A stretch of DNA of 64,000 bases. Origin: Streptacidiphilus sp041262525. GTDB taxonomy: Bacteria > Actinomycetota > Actinomycetes > Streptomycetales > Streptomycetaceae. The position numbers and the translations under genes were made by a program. The notes under the pieces were generated by a model, which was given only the letters and a program-made list of their open reading frames with translations, did no database searches and had not been told where the DNA came from. Position 1 is the stretch's first letter, and each line of letters begins with the position of its first letter. Below are positions 1 through 8,091 of this stretch, in pieces. The stretch lies in assembly GCF_041262525.1 (NCBI RefSeq), contig NZ_JBGCCK010000030.1, forward strand, positions 15,043 through 79,042, given 5' to 3'.

Positions 1-17
1 GACGGCCGGTGACGTGC

Positions 18-1013
18 TCAGATCCAGGCCTTGCGGGCGGCTTGCCAGCCGAGTTGGACGCGCGTGGTCGCTCCGGCCTTGGCCATGAGCTGGCCGATGC
101 GTCGCTGTACCGTCCGTCGTGAGAGGCCCAGCTGTCGTGCCACTGCCAGATCGGTCAACCCTGCCAGCACCAGTGCCAGGACCCGCGCGTCGAGTTCGTC
201 CAGCTCGCTGGGGCGGCTCGTTCCCGGATCGTCCCCGATCATGCTCGGGGGCATGGGATATGCGCGCTCCCAGGACGATTCGAAGAAGGCGACGAGCATG
301 TCGAGCAGACCGCTGGCGTGTACGAGGATGGAGGCGGCGGCGGTGTTCTGGTTGGAGTGCAGTGGCACCATGGCGAGGTCGCGGTCGACGATCACCATCT
401 TGACCGGCACCGTGTCGGCGATGCGTATGTGCTGACCCTGTGCTGTGGCGGCGATGACTTCCGCGACCATGCCGGGGGTCGACAGCGCCTCTCGCTGGAG
501 AATCACGCGGTAGCCCACCCCGCGGCCCAGGCCGTCGTAGCCTGCCTGGTTCTGGCGGTGTGGTACCACGCTCAGGTTGGCCACCATCATCGAGCGGACC
601 TCATGCCGTGCCGAGTCCTGGATCTGGGCGAAGCGCTGACGCACCGCATCAATGTCGGTGATCACCTCGATGACGCCGTCGGACGCGCAGTCGTTTCCTG
701 TCGTGCGGTGCTGCTCGACGAGCGCGAGCACGTCGATCTCGGCCGCACGGAGGTCGTCGCGGCGCTGCCGAAGCATCGGGCCGAGTGCGACCGCCGGCGG
801 TGCCGCGGTGAAGAGGGTCCTTGCGTCGGCGGTGGACGTAGTCGCCCTCGCTGATGCGAGGCCGGAGTTGACCAGCGTCGCGAGGATCCGGTCCACGTCG
901 GGTCGCGCGTGTCCGGTCCGGTCGGCGAGCTCTTCCGCGCCGCAGTTCGGACGGGCGATCAGGAGGCGGTAGATCTCTTCTTCTGCGGGTCCGAGCCCGA
1001 GCGCGGTGAGCAT
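18..1013 (-). CDS. TrmB/LuxR-type transcriptional regulator
   Basis: Cytoplasmic DNA-binding regulator of about 331 aa. The first ~80 residues look like a TrmB/winged-helix domain (LGLGPAEEEIYRLLI, then an ADRTG...VDRILATLVNSGL helix-turn-helix). Residues ~90-260 form a PLD/TrmB-like middle part (SMMVANLSVVPHR, VKMVIVDRDLAMVPL). The last ~55 residues are a LuxR/GerE-type HTH (LVLAGLTDLAVARQLGLSRR, then TVQRRIGQLMAKAG). I chose ATG 1013 because AGGAGG lies just upstream of it; GTG 1025 is in frame but has no Shine-Dalgarno. Homologues of this two-domain type often sit beside secreted peptidase genes. Here it lies downstream of, and in the same direction as, the S8 peptidase, with a terminator between them. 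The ligand and targets are unknown. Confidence 0.85.
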   Translation of the reverse strand: MLTALGLGPAEEEIYRLLIARPNCGAEELADRTGHARPDVDRILATLVNSGLASARATTSTADARTLFTAAPPAVALGPMLRQRRDDLRAAEIDVLALVEQHRTTGNDCASDGVIEVITDIDAVRQRFAQIQDSARHEVRSMMVANLSVVPHRQNQAGYDGLGRGVGYRVILQREALSTPGMVAEVIAATAQGQHIRIADTVPVKMVIVDRDLAMVPLHSNQNTAAASILVHASGLLDMLVAFFESSWERAYPMPPSMIGDDPGTSRPSELDELDARVLALVLAGLTDLAVARQLGLSRRTVQRRIGQLMAKAGATTRVQLGWQAARKAWI

Positions 1014-1056
1014 GCGCCTCCTCACTGGTTCACTGACGGTCCAGGGAGGATACGAG

Positions 1057-1091
1057 GTAGCAGCCCCGGTCGGGGAGGCCGGGGCTGCTAC
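1057..1091 (-). terminator. Strong hairpin terminator of the S8 peptidase gene
   Basis: Perfect 13-bp inverted repeat, GTAGCAGCCCCGG (1057-1069) and its complement (1079-1091), with a 9-nt loop. It lies 16 bp past the peptidase stop codon and before the regulator start. There is no T-run, which is usual for high-GC actinomycete terminators. Confidence 0.75.
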
Positions 1092-1106
1092 CGAGTCGGC
1101 GCCGGG

Positions 1107-4100
1107 TTACCCGATGACGGGTCCGTGGTCGATCCGGTTGGTCAAGCCGTAGGCCCGGGTCACCTCCTGGGAGATGTTGTTGCCCGCGGTGTCCCAGGCG
1201 GTCGCCTTCGTCGAGACGAACCCGTGGGCTGGTGCGTTGAACTCCGCCTTCCAGCATCCGGTGGCGGCCTTCGTCAACTTGACCGGCTGCCAGGTGGTTC
1301 CGTCGTCGAAGGACACCGCGAAGGTGCTCCCCGCGATTGTTCCGGCGCCGGCGGCGCCGGGCAGGTGGCCGGCGCACAGCCCGATCGTCTGCCGTCCGCC
1401 CCGTCGATTGCCGGCGAGGTCCGTCGCCACCTGGTAGTCCAATTGCATGACCGCCATCCGGTCGATGGCCAACGGATCCGTCACGGGGGCCGACACCACG
1501 TTCCACACCGTGTGGGTGCTGGGTGAGAGCCGGTAGAGCGCCGGGTCACGATTGGCCTGAAGGTCCAGGGTGTACGTCGAGGTGACGGTCGGCACCGGGT
1601 ACAGGGTCGCGGACGGCCAGACATTGGTCGAGACCAGGGTGCCGTCCTGGTAGACCTTCATCAAGGTCGTGTCGGTGCCGTCCTGCATGACGCCGCCATG
1701 GTTCGAGTCACTGTCGGTCCATGGCGGAACATTGATCTCCAGAAAGCTCTGCTGACGGTCGGACGACCAGAATCCGCCGCCGTTACGAGGGTGGGCGATG
1801 GGCGCGAACCACTTGTCGGTCACCTCGGTGCCGGGCCGGTACGCCACGAAGCCCGAGACCGACTCCAGCGCCAGGGCCGGACCGGTGACAGCGGCTTCCG
1901 CCCAGGTCGTGCCGGGCTGGGCGGAGACGTAGTCGATGCGCGTGCCGGGCATCGAGATCTGCAGGGGGTAGCCGTAGGAGTAGGTGCGGTAGGGCCGGTA
2001 GTCCCAGCGGTATTCGCCACTGGCGTAGGGGGTGTCGCCGTAGAAGTCCATCCGTACCGTCGCCAGGTCCCTGGGCCGCGGACGGTACGTCAGGTCGTTC
2101 GGGATCTGACCGGGGTGCGCGTCGACCAGGTCGTAGACATAGGGCGAGTTCGGTACGCCCTCGACTCCGATCCGTGATCCGCCGCGCTTGGCCTCGGTGA
2201 CCAGCGGCGCGCCGGTCAGAGCCGTCACCGACACCACGGGCACGCCGCTGGCGCCGCCCGCGTCGGTGCCCACCCACTCGACCAGCTTGCCGGGAACGTT
2301 GTTGACGACGATCAGCAGCTTCGCTCCCGCGTCCGCGGCCGCTTGCGCCCGCTGCGCCCCGGTGAGCGCATCCGACCGGGTGACGATCACGGCTCGGCCC
2401 TTGACGTCGCGGCCCACGTAGTCGGCCGGAGCGCCCGCGCCCGCGTAGACGGTGGCCAGATGACCCGTGCCGTCGTACAGCGCGGATCCGACCTGGCCCA
2501 GCACGGCGACCGGCTTGCCGCGATCGGTGACGGTCACCAGCGGGTATGCCTTGCGCCACCGCGTTTCGTACTCGAAGCGGCCGGTCGTCACCTTCTTGGC
2601 CGGCAGCACGAACAGACTGTCGTAGCCATGCGGCAGCAGGTACTGCTCCGCGATGGTGCTGTTGGCCCCGTCCGACCGGTACCAGTCCGCGTACAGCATG
2701 CGGTCCTCGGTCTTGAGCGGGACCTGCGCGGTCGCCTCGTGCGCCTTGGCCGCGTCCAGAGCCAGGTTCTGGTCCCTGTTCAGGATGATCTCCGGATTGC
2801 CCAGCACTGCCAGACCGACGGAGTCGGCGCCATGACCGCCGGCCACAGGCAGGTAGCTCACCGCGCTGTACTCGCCGGCCGGCAGCCGGACATCGGCCAG
2901 GCCGGTCGCGCCCACCGTGATGAACGACGGGTCGGGGATGCCGAACCGCTGCAGCTCGACGGTGCCCGCAACCGGGGTACCGGAACGGTCCTTGAGCGCG
3001 ACGTGCAGGGTGTAGCGCTGGTCCTCCTTGTACAGGCCGATCTGGGTACGCACCTGCGCCTGGGTCGTGGCGTCCGTGGCCAGGACCTGCCCCAGGTAGC
3101 GACGGCCGTTCGCGCCCATGGCCGGGCGCGCCGTTGCGGTGACCGTCGCGGTTCCGTGCGCCGGCACGGTGACGGAGTCGCTGGAGAGCGTGAACATTCC
3201 GGCCGGTGCGGGCCCACCCGCGCCGGCGGTCGGGTCCACGTCGTACGGGCCCCCGGCCACCTGGGCGGTCTCCGACAGTTTCAGCGTGACCGCCGAGCCG
3301 CCGGAGTTGCTGTACGTCAGCGTGCGGCTGACCGGCGACTCGTGGTTGTGCGGCCAGGCGTCGAAGCCGAAGTACGCCGAGCCCGTGCCGGACACGGTGG
3401 CCTTGACGGAGGAGGAGAGGTCGACGCGGCCCGCACCCACCTGGTACGCCGTGTCGGCGGGCAGCGGCTTGGAGGTGCTCATCAGCTCGTCCTTGAGCTG
3501 CTGTCCGGTCCAGTCCGGGTGCTCCTGGGCGAGGATCGCCGCCGCGCCGGCGACGTGCGGCGTCGCCATCGACGTTCCGCTCATCGTCTGGTAGTAGCCG
3601 GTCGCGGCGGTTCCGCCGGCTTTGGCGGCCAGGATGTCGACGCCTGGAGCGGCGATGTCAGGCTTGAGGGCGTAGTCCCCGAACCGTGGCCCCATGCTGG
3701 AGAAGTTGGCCAGTTGGTCACCTGAGTCCACCGCGGCCACGGTCAGGGCCGCATCGGCCGCGCTGGGGGAGCTCATCATCGCCTCGGCTCCGGTGTTGCC
3801 GGCGGCGACGACGAACAGCGCTCCGCTCTGCGCGCTGAGGTTGTCCACGGCCTGACTCATCGGGTCGGTCCCGTCACTGGGATCCGAGCCGCTGAGGCTC
3901 ATGCTGATCACCCTGGCGTGCTGTGCGACCGCCCACTCCATTCCGGCGATGACCCAGGAGTCGTCACCGGTACCCGAGTTGGACAGCACCTTGCCCATCA
4001 GGAGGTCGGCGCCGGGTGCGACTCCCTTTTCGAGTCCACCGGAGGCCGCACCGCTGCCGCCCACGGTGGAGGTCGTGTGGGTACCGTGGCCATTGCCGTC

Positions 4101-4934
4101 GGCCGCGGTCTCACCCGGAACGAAACTGACCGCCTGGCTGATCCGACCCGCCAGATCAGGGTGGTTCTGGTCGACGCCGGTGTCCAGGACCGCGACCTTG
4201 ACGCCCTTGCCGTCGTACCCGGCCGCCCACGCGGCCGGGGCGCCGATCTGCGCGGTGCTCTGCGCCAGATCGGCGTGCACCTGGGCGTCGAGCCAGATCT
4301 TCGTCACGCCGTAGGCGAGGGACGGACTGACGGTGGCCAGTGCCGATGGGGCTGCCGGGTGGTTCGCTGTCAACGATGTCCAGGCCTGTCGTGCCTGCCG
4401 CTTGGCGGCCTTCAGCGCGGCGCCGTGGATACTGGGCAGCACCCTGACGCGGGCGGTGCCGGGCGGCTGCGCCTGAGCGCTGGGTATCGGCATGGCGGAG
4501 GCGGACGAATAGCCCACGATCACTGGGATGGCGTCGCTGTGCTGATCGTCGTAGCCCTGGCTGATCAGGGCGGTGACATCGAAGAGTCGCCGGTCCACCT
4601 CACCGGCCGCGAGGTAGGGCATGGCCTCGTCGGGAAGCACGTAGAGGTCCTTGCCGACGGTCTCGGTCCTGACCCCGCCGATGGCGCCGCGCGGACGCTG
4701 GACATCCACGGTCTGGCGGGCGTCGCCGAGATCCGTGACGCGCACGACGTCGCCGGTGATGAGGGTGACCGTGTGGGTGGCGCTACTCGAGGTTGAGTGT
4801 GGCAGGCCGGTGCGGGGGCCGGCGGCGACCGCGGGATTGCCCGGCCCCACCAGTAGGGCAAGCGTGGCCGCACCGGTGGCCGTCATGGCCACGGCTGTTC
4901 GGCCGCGTTGGTGACGGGGTACGAGAGGAATCAT
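1107..4934 (-). CDS. Secreted subtilisin-like S8 peptidase, 1275 aa
   Basis: Exported serine protease. An N-terminal Sec signal (residues ~10-38, ending near AVAAG) precedes a propeptide of about 200 residues. The catalytic domain follows, with the triad visible as D251 (VAVLDTGVD), H283 (GHGTHTTST) and S455 (SGTSMATPHVAGA), and the oxyanion Asn at N380 (VAAGN). Residues ~500-1275 are C-terminal beta-sandwich regions, including a PA-like insert around 830-940 (KGRAVIVTRSDALTGAQRAQ). This is far longer than a minimal subtilase (~275 aa) and matches the large streptomycete S8 family. ATG 4934 has only a weak AGGA upstream. It is monocistronic, ending in the hairpin at 1057-1091. Its likely role is extracellular protein degradation; the substrate is not predictable. 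Confidence 0.95.
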   Translation of the reverse strand: MIPLVPRHQRGRTAVAMTATGAATLALLVGPGNPAVAAGPRTGLPHSTSSSATHTVTLITGDVVRVTDLGDARQTVDVQRPRGAIGGVRTETVGKDLYVLPDEAMPYLAAGEVDRRLFDVTALISQGYDDQHSDAIPVIVGYSSASAMPIPSAQAQPPGTARVRVLPSIHGAALKAAKRQARQAWTSLTANHPAAPSALATVSPSLAYGVTKIWLDAQVHADLAQSTAQIGAPAAWAAGYDGKGVKVAVLDTGVDQNHPDLAGRISQAVSFVPGETAADGNGHGTHTTSTVGGSGAASGGLEKGVAPGADLLMGKVLSNSGTGDDSWVIAGMEWAVAQHARVISMSLSGSDPSDGTDPMSQAVDNLSAQSGALFVVAAGNTGAEAMMSSPSAADAALTVAAVDSGDQLANFSSMGPRFGDYALKPDIAAPGVDILAAKAGGTAATGYYQTMSGTSMATPHVAGAAAILAQEHPDWTGQQLKDELMSTSKPLPADTAYQVGAGRVDLSSSVKATVSGTGSAYFGFDAWPHNHESPVSRTLTYSNSGGSAVTLKLSETAQVAGGPYDVDPTAGAGGPAPAGMFTLSSDSVTVPAHGTATVTATARPAMGANGRRYLGQVLATDATTQAQVRTQIGLYKEDQRYTLHVALKDRSGTPVAGTVELQRFGIPDPSFITVGATGLADVRLPAGEYSAVSYLPVAGGHGADSVGLAVLGNPEIILNRDQNLALDAAKAHEATAQVPLKTEDRMLYADWYRSDGANSTIAEQYLLPHGYDSLFVLPAKKVTTGRFEYETRWRKAYPLVTVTDRGKPVAVLGQVGSALYDGTGHLATVYAGAGAPADYVGRDVKGRAVIVTRSDALTGAQRAQAAADAGAKLLIVVNNVPGKLVEWVGTDAGGASGVPVVSVTALTGAPLVTEAKRGGSRIGVEGVPNSPYVYDLVDAHPGQIPNDLTYRPRPRDLATVRMDFYGDTPYASGEYRWDYRPYRTYSYGYPLQISMPGTRIDYVSAQPGTTWAEAAVTGPALALESVSGFVAYRPGTEVTDKWFAPIAHPRNGGGFWSSDRQQSFLEINVPPWTDSDSNHGGVMQDGTDTTLMKVYQDGTLVSTNVWPSATLYPVPTVTSTYTLDLQANRDPALYRLSPSTHTVWNVVSAPVTDPLAIDRMAVMQLDYQVATDLAGNRRGGRQTIGLCAGHLPGAAGAGTIAGSTFAVSFDDGTTWQPVKLTKAATGCWKAEFNAPAHGFVSTKATAWDTAGNNISQEVTRAYGLTNRIDHGPVIG

Positions 4935-5052
4935 GGCCCGGTCCTATCCCGCCCGGCCCCGGCGACGGAATGTCAGAACCCTGGCGCCGATGCGCCTCGG
5001 CGCCGATGCGCCTCGCGCCAACCGGCTCGACGCCTCTGTCTGTGAATGCACA

Positions 5053-5238
5053 CTGCGGATCAGCTACTGGTTGGCCCCGGGACGCCGTCTCGTGCTGATG
5101 ACGGTCTTCCGCAGAACCCGTATGCGCGAGGACGCCGAGGTCAAGCGCGCCAGGACCGTCAAGCAGACCTGTGAGGCGAGCCACTCGTCGCCCGCTCACG
5201 AGACCTGCAGTCGCCACGCCTGCCAGGAGGACCCGTGA
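5053..5238 (+). pseudogene. Relic of a RelE/HigB-type toxin (C-terminal half only)
   Basis: The reading frame 5053-5238 encodes LRISYWLAPGRRLVLMTVF followed by RRTRMREDAEVKRARTV. This is the typical C-terminal half of actinobacterial RelE/HigB (Gp49-like) mRNA interferases, which end in a GRR-hydrophobic strand and a KTR..E..E..RA helix. The preceding codons (from 4933) carry an unrelated, repetitive R/A-rich sequence, so about half of the usual ~110-residue toxin is missing. The stop TGA (5236-5238) overlaps the GTG start of the Xre/HigA-like gene, the usual toxin-first coupled arrangement. Calling it a pseudogene rests on the missing N-terminus. Confidence 0.6.
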
Positions 5239-5546
5239 ACCACGCCCGCTGGCACCTGGCCCGCGAGAAGAAGGTCGCCGACGGCTCGGTCGACCCACCT
5301 GAGATCGTTGCGGAGCGAGAGCAGACCCGGCTGGCCAGGGCTCTCGGACAGCTGCTCTACGACCGTCGCACCGAGCTGGGCCTGACCGAGCGTGATCTCG
5401 CCGCACGCCTCGCCGGCACCGTGGACGAGGTCGCGGCGATCGAGACCGGAGGCGCGCTCCCGCTCACGTCCGACCTTCTGCTTCGCCTGTCCGCCGCGCT
5501 AGCCGTCTCGGTCGACGTTCATCTCGCCCCCGGGCGGCCCGCCCCA
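5235..5546 (+). pseudogene. HigA/Xre-type antitoxin whose stop codon has been lost
   Basis: Starts at GTG 5235 behind a good AGGAGG and overlaps the toxin relic stop (GTGA). The ~100 residues (ARWHLAREKKVADG..., then LGQLLYDRRTELGLTERDLA and the HTH up to VDVHLAPGR) match the length and order of HigA-like antitoxins: an N-terminal toxin-neutralising segment, then an HTH_3 domain. A normal antitoxin would stop near residue 100. Here the frame stays open through ~240 bp of non-coding-looking sequence and continues in frame into the gene at 5784, giving a possible 405-codon fusion (5235-6452). Whether the fused product is made is unknown. With no intact toxin partner the module is probably dead. 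Confidence 0.6.
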
Positions 5547-5783
5547 GGGGCTGCCTCAACGCAGCCCCTCGGCAACCTTCATGACCTCGGCATCCGGGTT
5601 TGCCGGGAGCGCCGACATCCAGACAGAGTGGCCATGCGATCATTCTGCCCTGGGGCGGCGCCGGGGGACACCCGATTGCCTGTGGCTGTCCATGGGGCGC
5701 CACAACGCCCGACACGACCCTTCGTGATCGCCGGTTCGGAGACACACCGCGGCTCTGTCGGTGGTGTCTGCTTGCATAAGCCC

Positions 5784-6452
5784 ATGACTGTCCATGGCGT
5801 GATTGCGCAGCTGCCCGACCCGGAAGCCGTGCGGGCGCGGTCGAAGGCGATGGCGATGCTGGACGCTGTCCTCAGCCCCGAATGGCCATGGCGGTACTAC
5901 TCGTACGACACGAAGTGGGGCGCATCCGAGGAACTCGCCTCCATGCGCGACGGGTGCGGCAACGACTACGCCGTCGTCTTCGGTGGGGCCGGGGTCTACG
6001 CCCAGGCGTGCTATCACGAGTCGCCGATCAACTCCTATCGCGTGTCGCCTCCGGAACCCTGGCCGGGACTCTTCGAATCCCTTCCGGACGCCTTCCGCCA
6101 CCTTGAGCGCGAGCCGGCATTCCTCGACCGCAACGGCGTGCAGCGGGCCACCGTCTGTCTGTGGAGGGAGCGCAGGGACTCCGCGTGGAGGTGCGGCGAT
6201 GTCGAGATCCCGGACAAGGACGAGCATGACGCCGACGGCGCCGAATGGCTCTTCGGGCTGCTTCTGGAGGGCACCGCTGAGGCCTATGTGGAGTTTGCCG
6301 CTGAGTACTACGAGATGGCGCCGGCCCTCGAGGCTGTCCAGCACGTCTACGACCTCGAGCCGCTGACGCAGGAGGTCGTCTCGGCGCTGAACCCGGCGGT
6401 GCAGCTCGAGGACCTCGCTGAAGACGCCGCTCAGATCGGCTATCCCGTATAG
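5784..6452 (+). CDS. Conserved hypothetical protein (222 aa)
   Basis: I do not recognise a named family. Starting at ATG 5784 (MTVHGVIAQLPDPEAVRARS) gives an acidic, soluble protein rich in aromatic residues (WPWRYYSYDTKW; EYYEMAPALEAVQHVYDLEP), with no signal peptide or membrane segment. The Shine-Dalgarno is weak. The same frame is open upstream into the antitoxin relic at 5235, so an automatic caller could report a 405-aa protein. Codon content and the sudden loss of protein-like sequence between ~5547 and 5783 favour a separate gene starting here. It may be a self-standing gene that the decaying TA locus fused to. Confidence 0.6.
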   Translation: MTVHGVIAQLPDPEAVRARSKAMAMLDAVLSPEWPWRYYSYDTKWGASEELASMRDGCGNDYAVVFGGAGVYAQACYHESPINSYRVSPPEPWPGLFESLPDAFRHLEREPAFLDRNGVQRATVCLWRERRDSAWRCGDVEIPDKDEHDADGAEWLFGLLLEGTAEAYVEFAAEYYEMAPALEAVQHVYDLEPLTQEVVSALNPAVQLEDLAEDAAQIGYPV

Positions 6453-6660
6453 AGCCGCCGGCGAAGCCGTTCGCGTGCTCTGGGCAGCGAGCCCCGCTCT
6501 GTTCTGCTGAACCGGCGAGACGAGACCTACGCGCCTTCCTGCGGCGCTGCCGAGTGGCGTATCTGCCGTCGGCTCGGCGGCTGCGCTGACCGGGTGGTGG
6601 GAGCGTGGTGGGCGCGGCGACGCTGGACGCGGCCTGACCTACTGCAGCCATCAACACGAA

Positions 6661-6693
6661 GGCCCCCGACGCCAGCACTCGGCGTCGGGGGCC
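6661..6693. terminator. Bidirectional hairpin between convergent genes
   Basis: Perfect 13-bp inverted repeat GGCCCCCGACGCC (6661-6673) with its complement at 6681-6693, a 7-nt loop, followed by TCTTGTT. It lies between the hypothetical gene ending at 6452 and the secreted-protein gene ending at 6802, so it can serve both. Confidence 0.75.
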
Positions 6694-6801
6694 TCTTGTT
6701 ACGGCTCAAAGGGTCTCAACACCGCAGAGTCCCGAGCCGGCCATTCGAGTTCTCAGGCGTGAATGAGCAGATCAATCTCGATAGCCGCCGCGACAATGCC
6801 G

Positions 6802-7413
6802 TCAGCAGCCTTCGGATGTGTGGCCGCTGTCGTTGTAACCGGTGTAGAAGTTGTGATAGTTGCCATGGAAGTCGTGGTTGGTCAGGCACTTGGGGTAGAC
6901 GAATGGCGGGAAGTGCAACACGCCATGCGCCCAGGACAGATACACGTGCGGCATCGAGTAGTTGTAGCCGAAGCTGTCGATCGGAACGAAGTTGGAGGTC
7001 CAGTAGTCGCCGCTGATCTGCTGGTACTTGCTGGAGTAGTACTTCTTACCCCCTTGGTTGTGATTGGCATCTTCGATCCAAATTGAACCGGGGCCGGAGT
7101 TGGTGATGGAAGCGTCGTCCCAGTGCACTTCGGCGTACATCATGCGGCAGCTGGGGACGTAGCCGAGGTACAACGTGCCAAGCGTTGCGCCGTATGTGGT
7201 CTTGAGGGTTGTCGGGACGCTGGCCATGATCCGATCAGAGCCGCAGGACGCGGCCTGTGCCGACGGGGCGCTCAGTGTCACCGCCCCGGCGGCCAGCAGC
7301 GTGGTCGCGAGCACGGCAGAGAGCTTCTTCTTGAGCTTCAGCCGGCCGAGCGGGGCTTCTGAACGAGCGGTCTGGAGTCGCGAATCCGCTGAGGGCTGTG
7401 CGAAGGGGTTCAT
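6802..7413 (-). CDS. Small secreted hypothetical protein (DUF2690-like?)
   Basis: 203 codons. A long positively charged leader (GRLKLKKKLSAVLATTLL) with a hydrophobic stretch ends in an AxA site (SAPSAQAAS, about residue 54), so export by Sec is likely. The mature ~150 residues are rich in Tyr, Trp, His and Asn and contain four Cys (ASCGSDR, VPSCRMM, YPKCLTN, terminal C). The LGTLYLGYVPSCRMMYAEV segment resembles the LGTVQLRYS..C...WA pattern of DUF2690 extracellular proteins, but this is only a weak resemblance. No enzymatic motif is visible. The gene is monocistronic and convergent with the one before it, sharing the hairpin at 6661-6693. Confidence 0.75.
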   Translation of the reverse strand: MNPFAQPSADSRLQTARSEAPLGRLKLKKKLSAVLATTLLAAGAVTLSAPSAQAASCGSDRIMASVPTTLKTTYGATLGTLYLGYVPSCRMMYAEVHWDDASITNSGPGSIWIEDANHNQGGKKYYSSKYQQISGDYWTSNFVPIDSFGYNYSMPHVYLSWAHGVLHFPPFVYPKCLTNHDFHGNYHNFYTGYNDSGHTSEGC

Positions 7414-8091
7414 CTGGATCCCAAAAGGTCAAGGCGACTGGGTCACCGAATCCTTACAGGTGAAGGCACCCGTGGGTTACCTGCCCAGGACGGGGGGTTG
7501 TCCCTCCGCCCGGGGGGAGGTGGGCCCCCCATAAGTACGGCCCGAGCCGACGATGTGCCTCAGGTGGCCGAATGGCGATCAACGAAGCGGCCCGCGGTCA
7601 TGGCGCTACTGCCCCAGATATCGGTCGATGACCCACTCATTTCATTTCCGCTCGGCCATGACGAACTCGGGCCTGGATAGGGTCGGCCTCCTCCCGCAGC
7701 TCTGCGGGTGTCGATCATTCATTCAGCATGGTCAGGTCGCATGTTGGTAGAAGCGGACGCGCACGGAGATGATGCGGACCTGCTGCAACCGGAGATCTGC
7801 CAGTTCGAGCGGGGTGGGACCGCTGCCGAGAGCGAGTCGATGAGAAACCTTTCCCGCCGGGAACCCGCTCGGCCGCATCGGCCCCGACCGGCGGGCCAGA
7901 ACCTCAGCCGAGCCCAGGCCCCAGCCCGAGCGCGCCCCGCGCCCCGGAGCCCGAACCGGTGCGGCGTCAAGACTCTTGCGCGGCGTCAGGAAGCAAGTGA
8001 GACTGCCGACTTGCGAACACGCACGCACCTCGCGTGAACGTCCTTCACCCTCCCGTCCGGCGGCAACGTCGGGCTGACGAAAGGATGTTCT
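7414..8091. other. Intergenic region, no gene seen
   Basis: 678 bp between the divergent secreted-protein genes. Six-frame reading shows only short low-quality frames. The only structure I see is a 9-bp direct repeat GCGGCGTCA at 7961-7969 and 7980-7988 (19-bp period), close to where the promoter of the 8092 gene should be. It may be a binding site. Confidence 0.5.

Noticed and set aside
4933..5238. Complete 101-codon gene upstream of the antitoxin
   Set aside because: Only the second half resembles the toxin family; the first 40 codons are unrelated and have no ribosome site, so I treat it as a relic.
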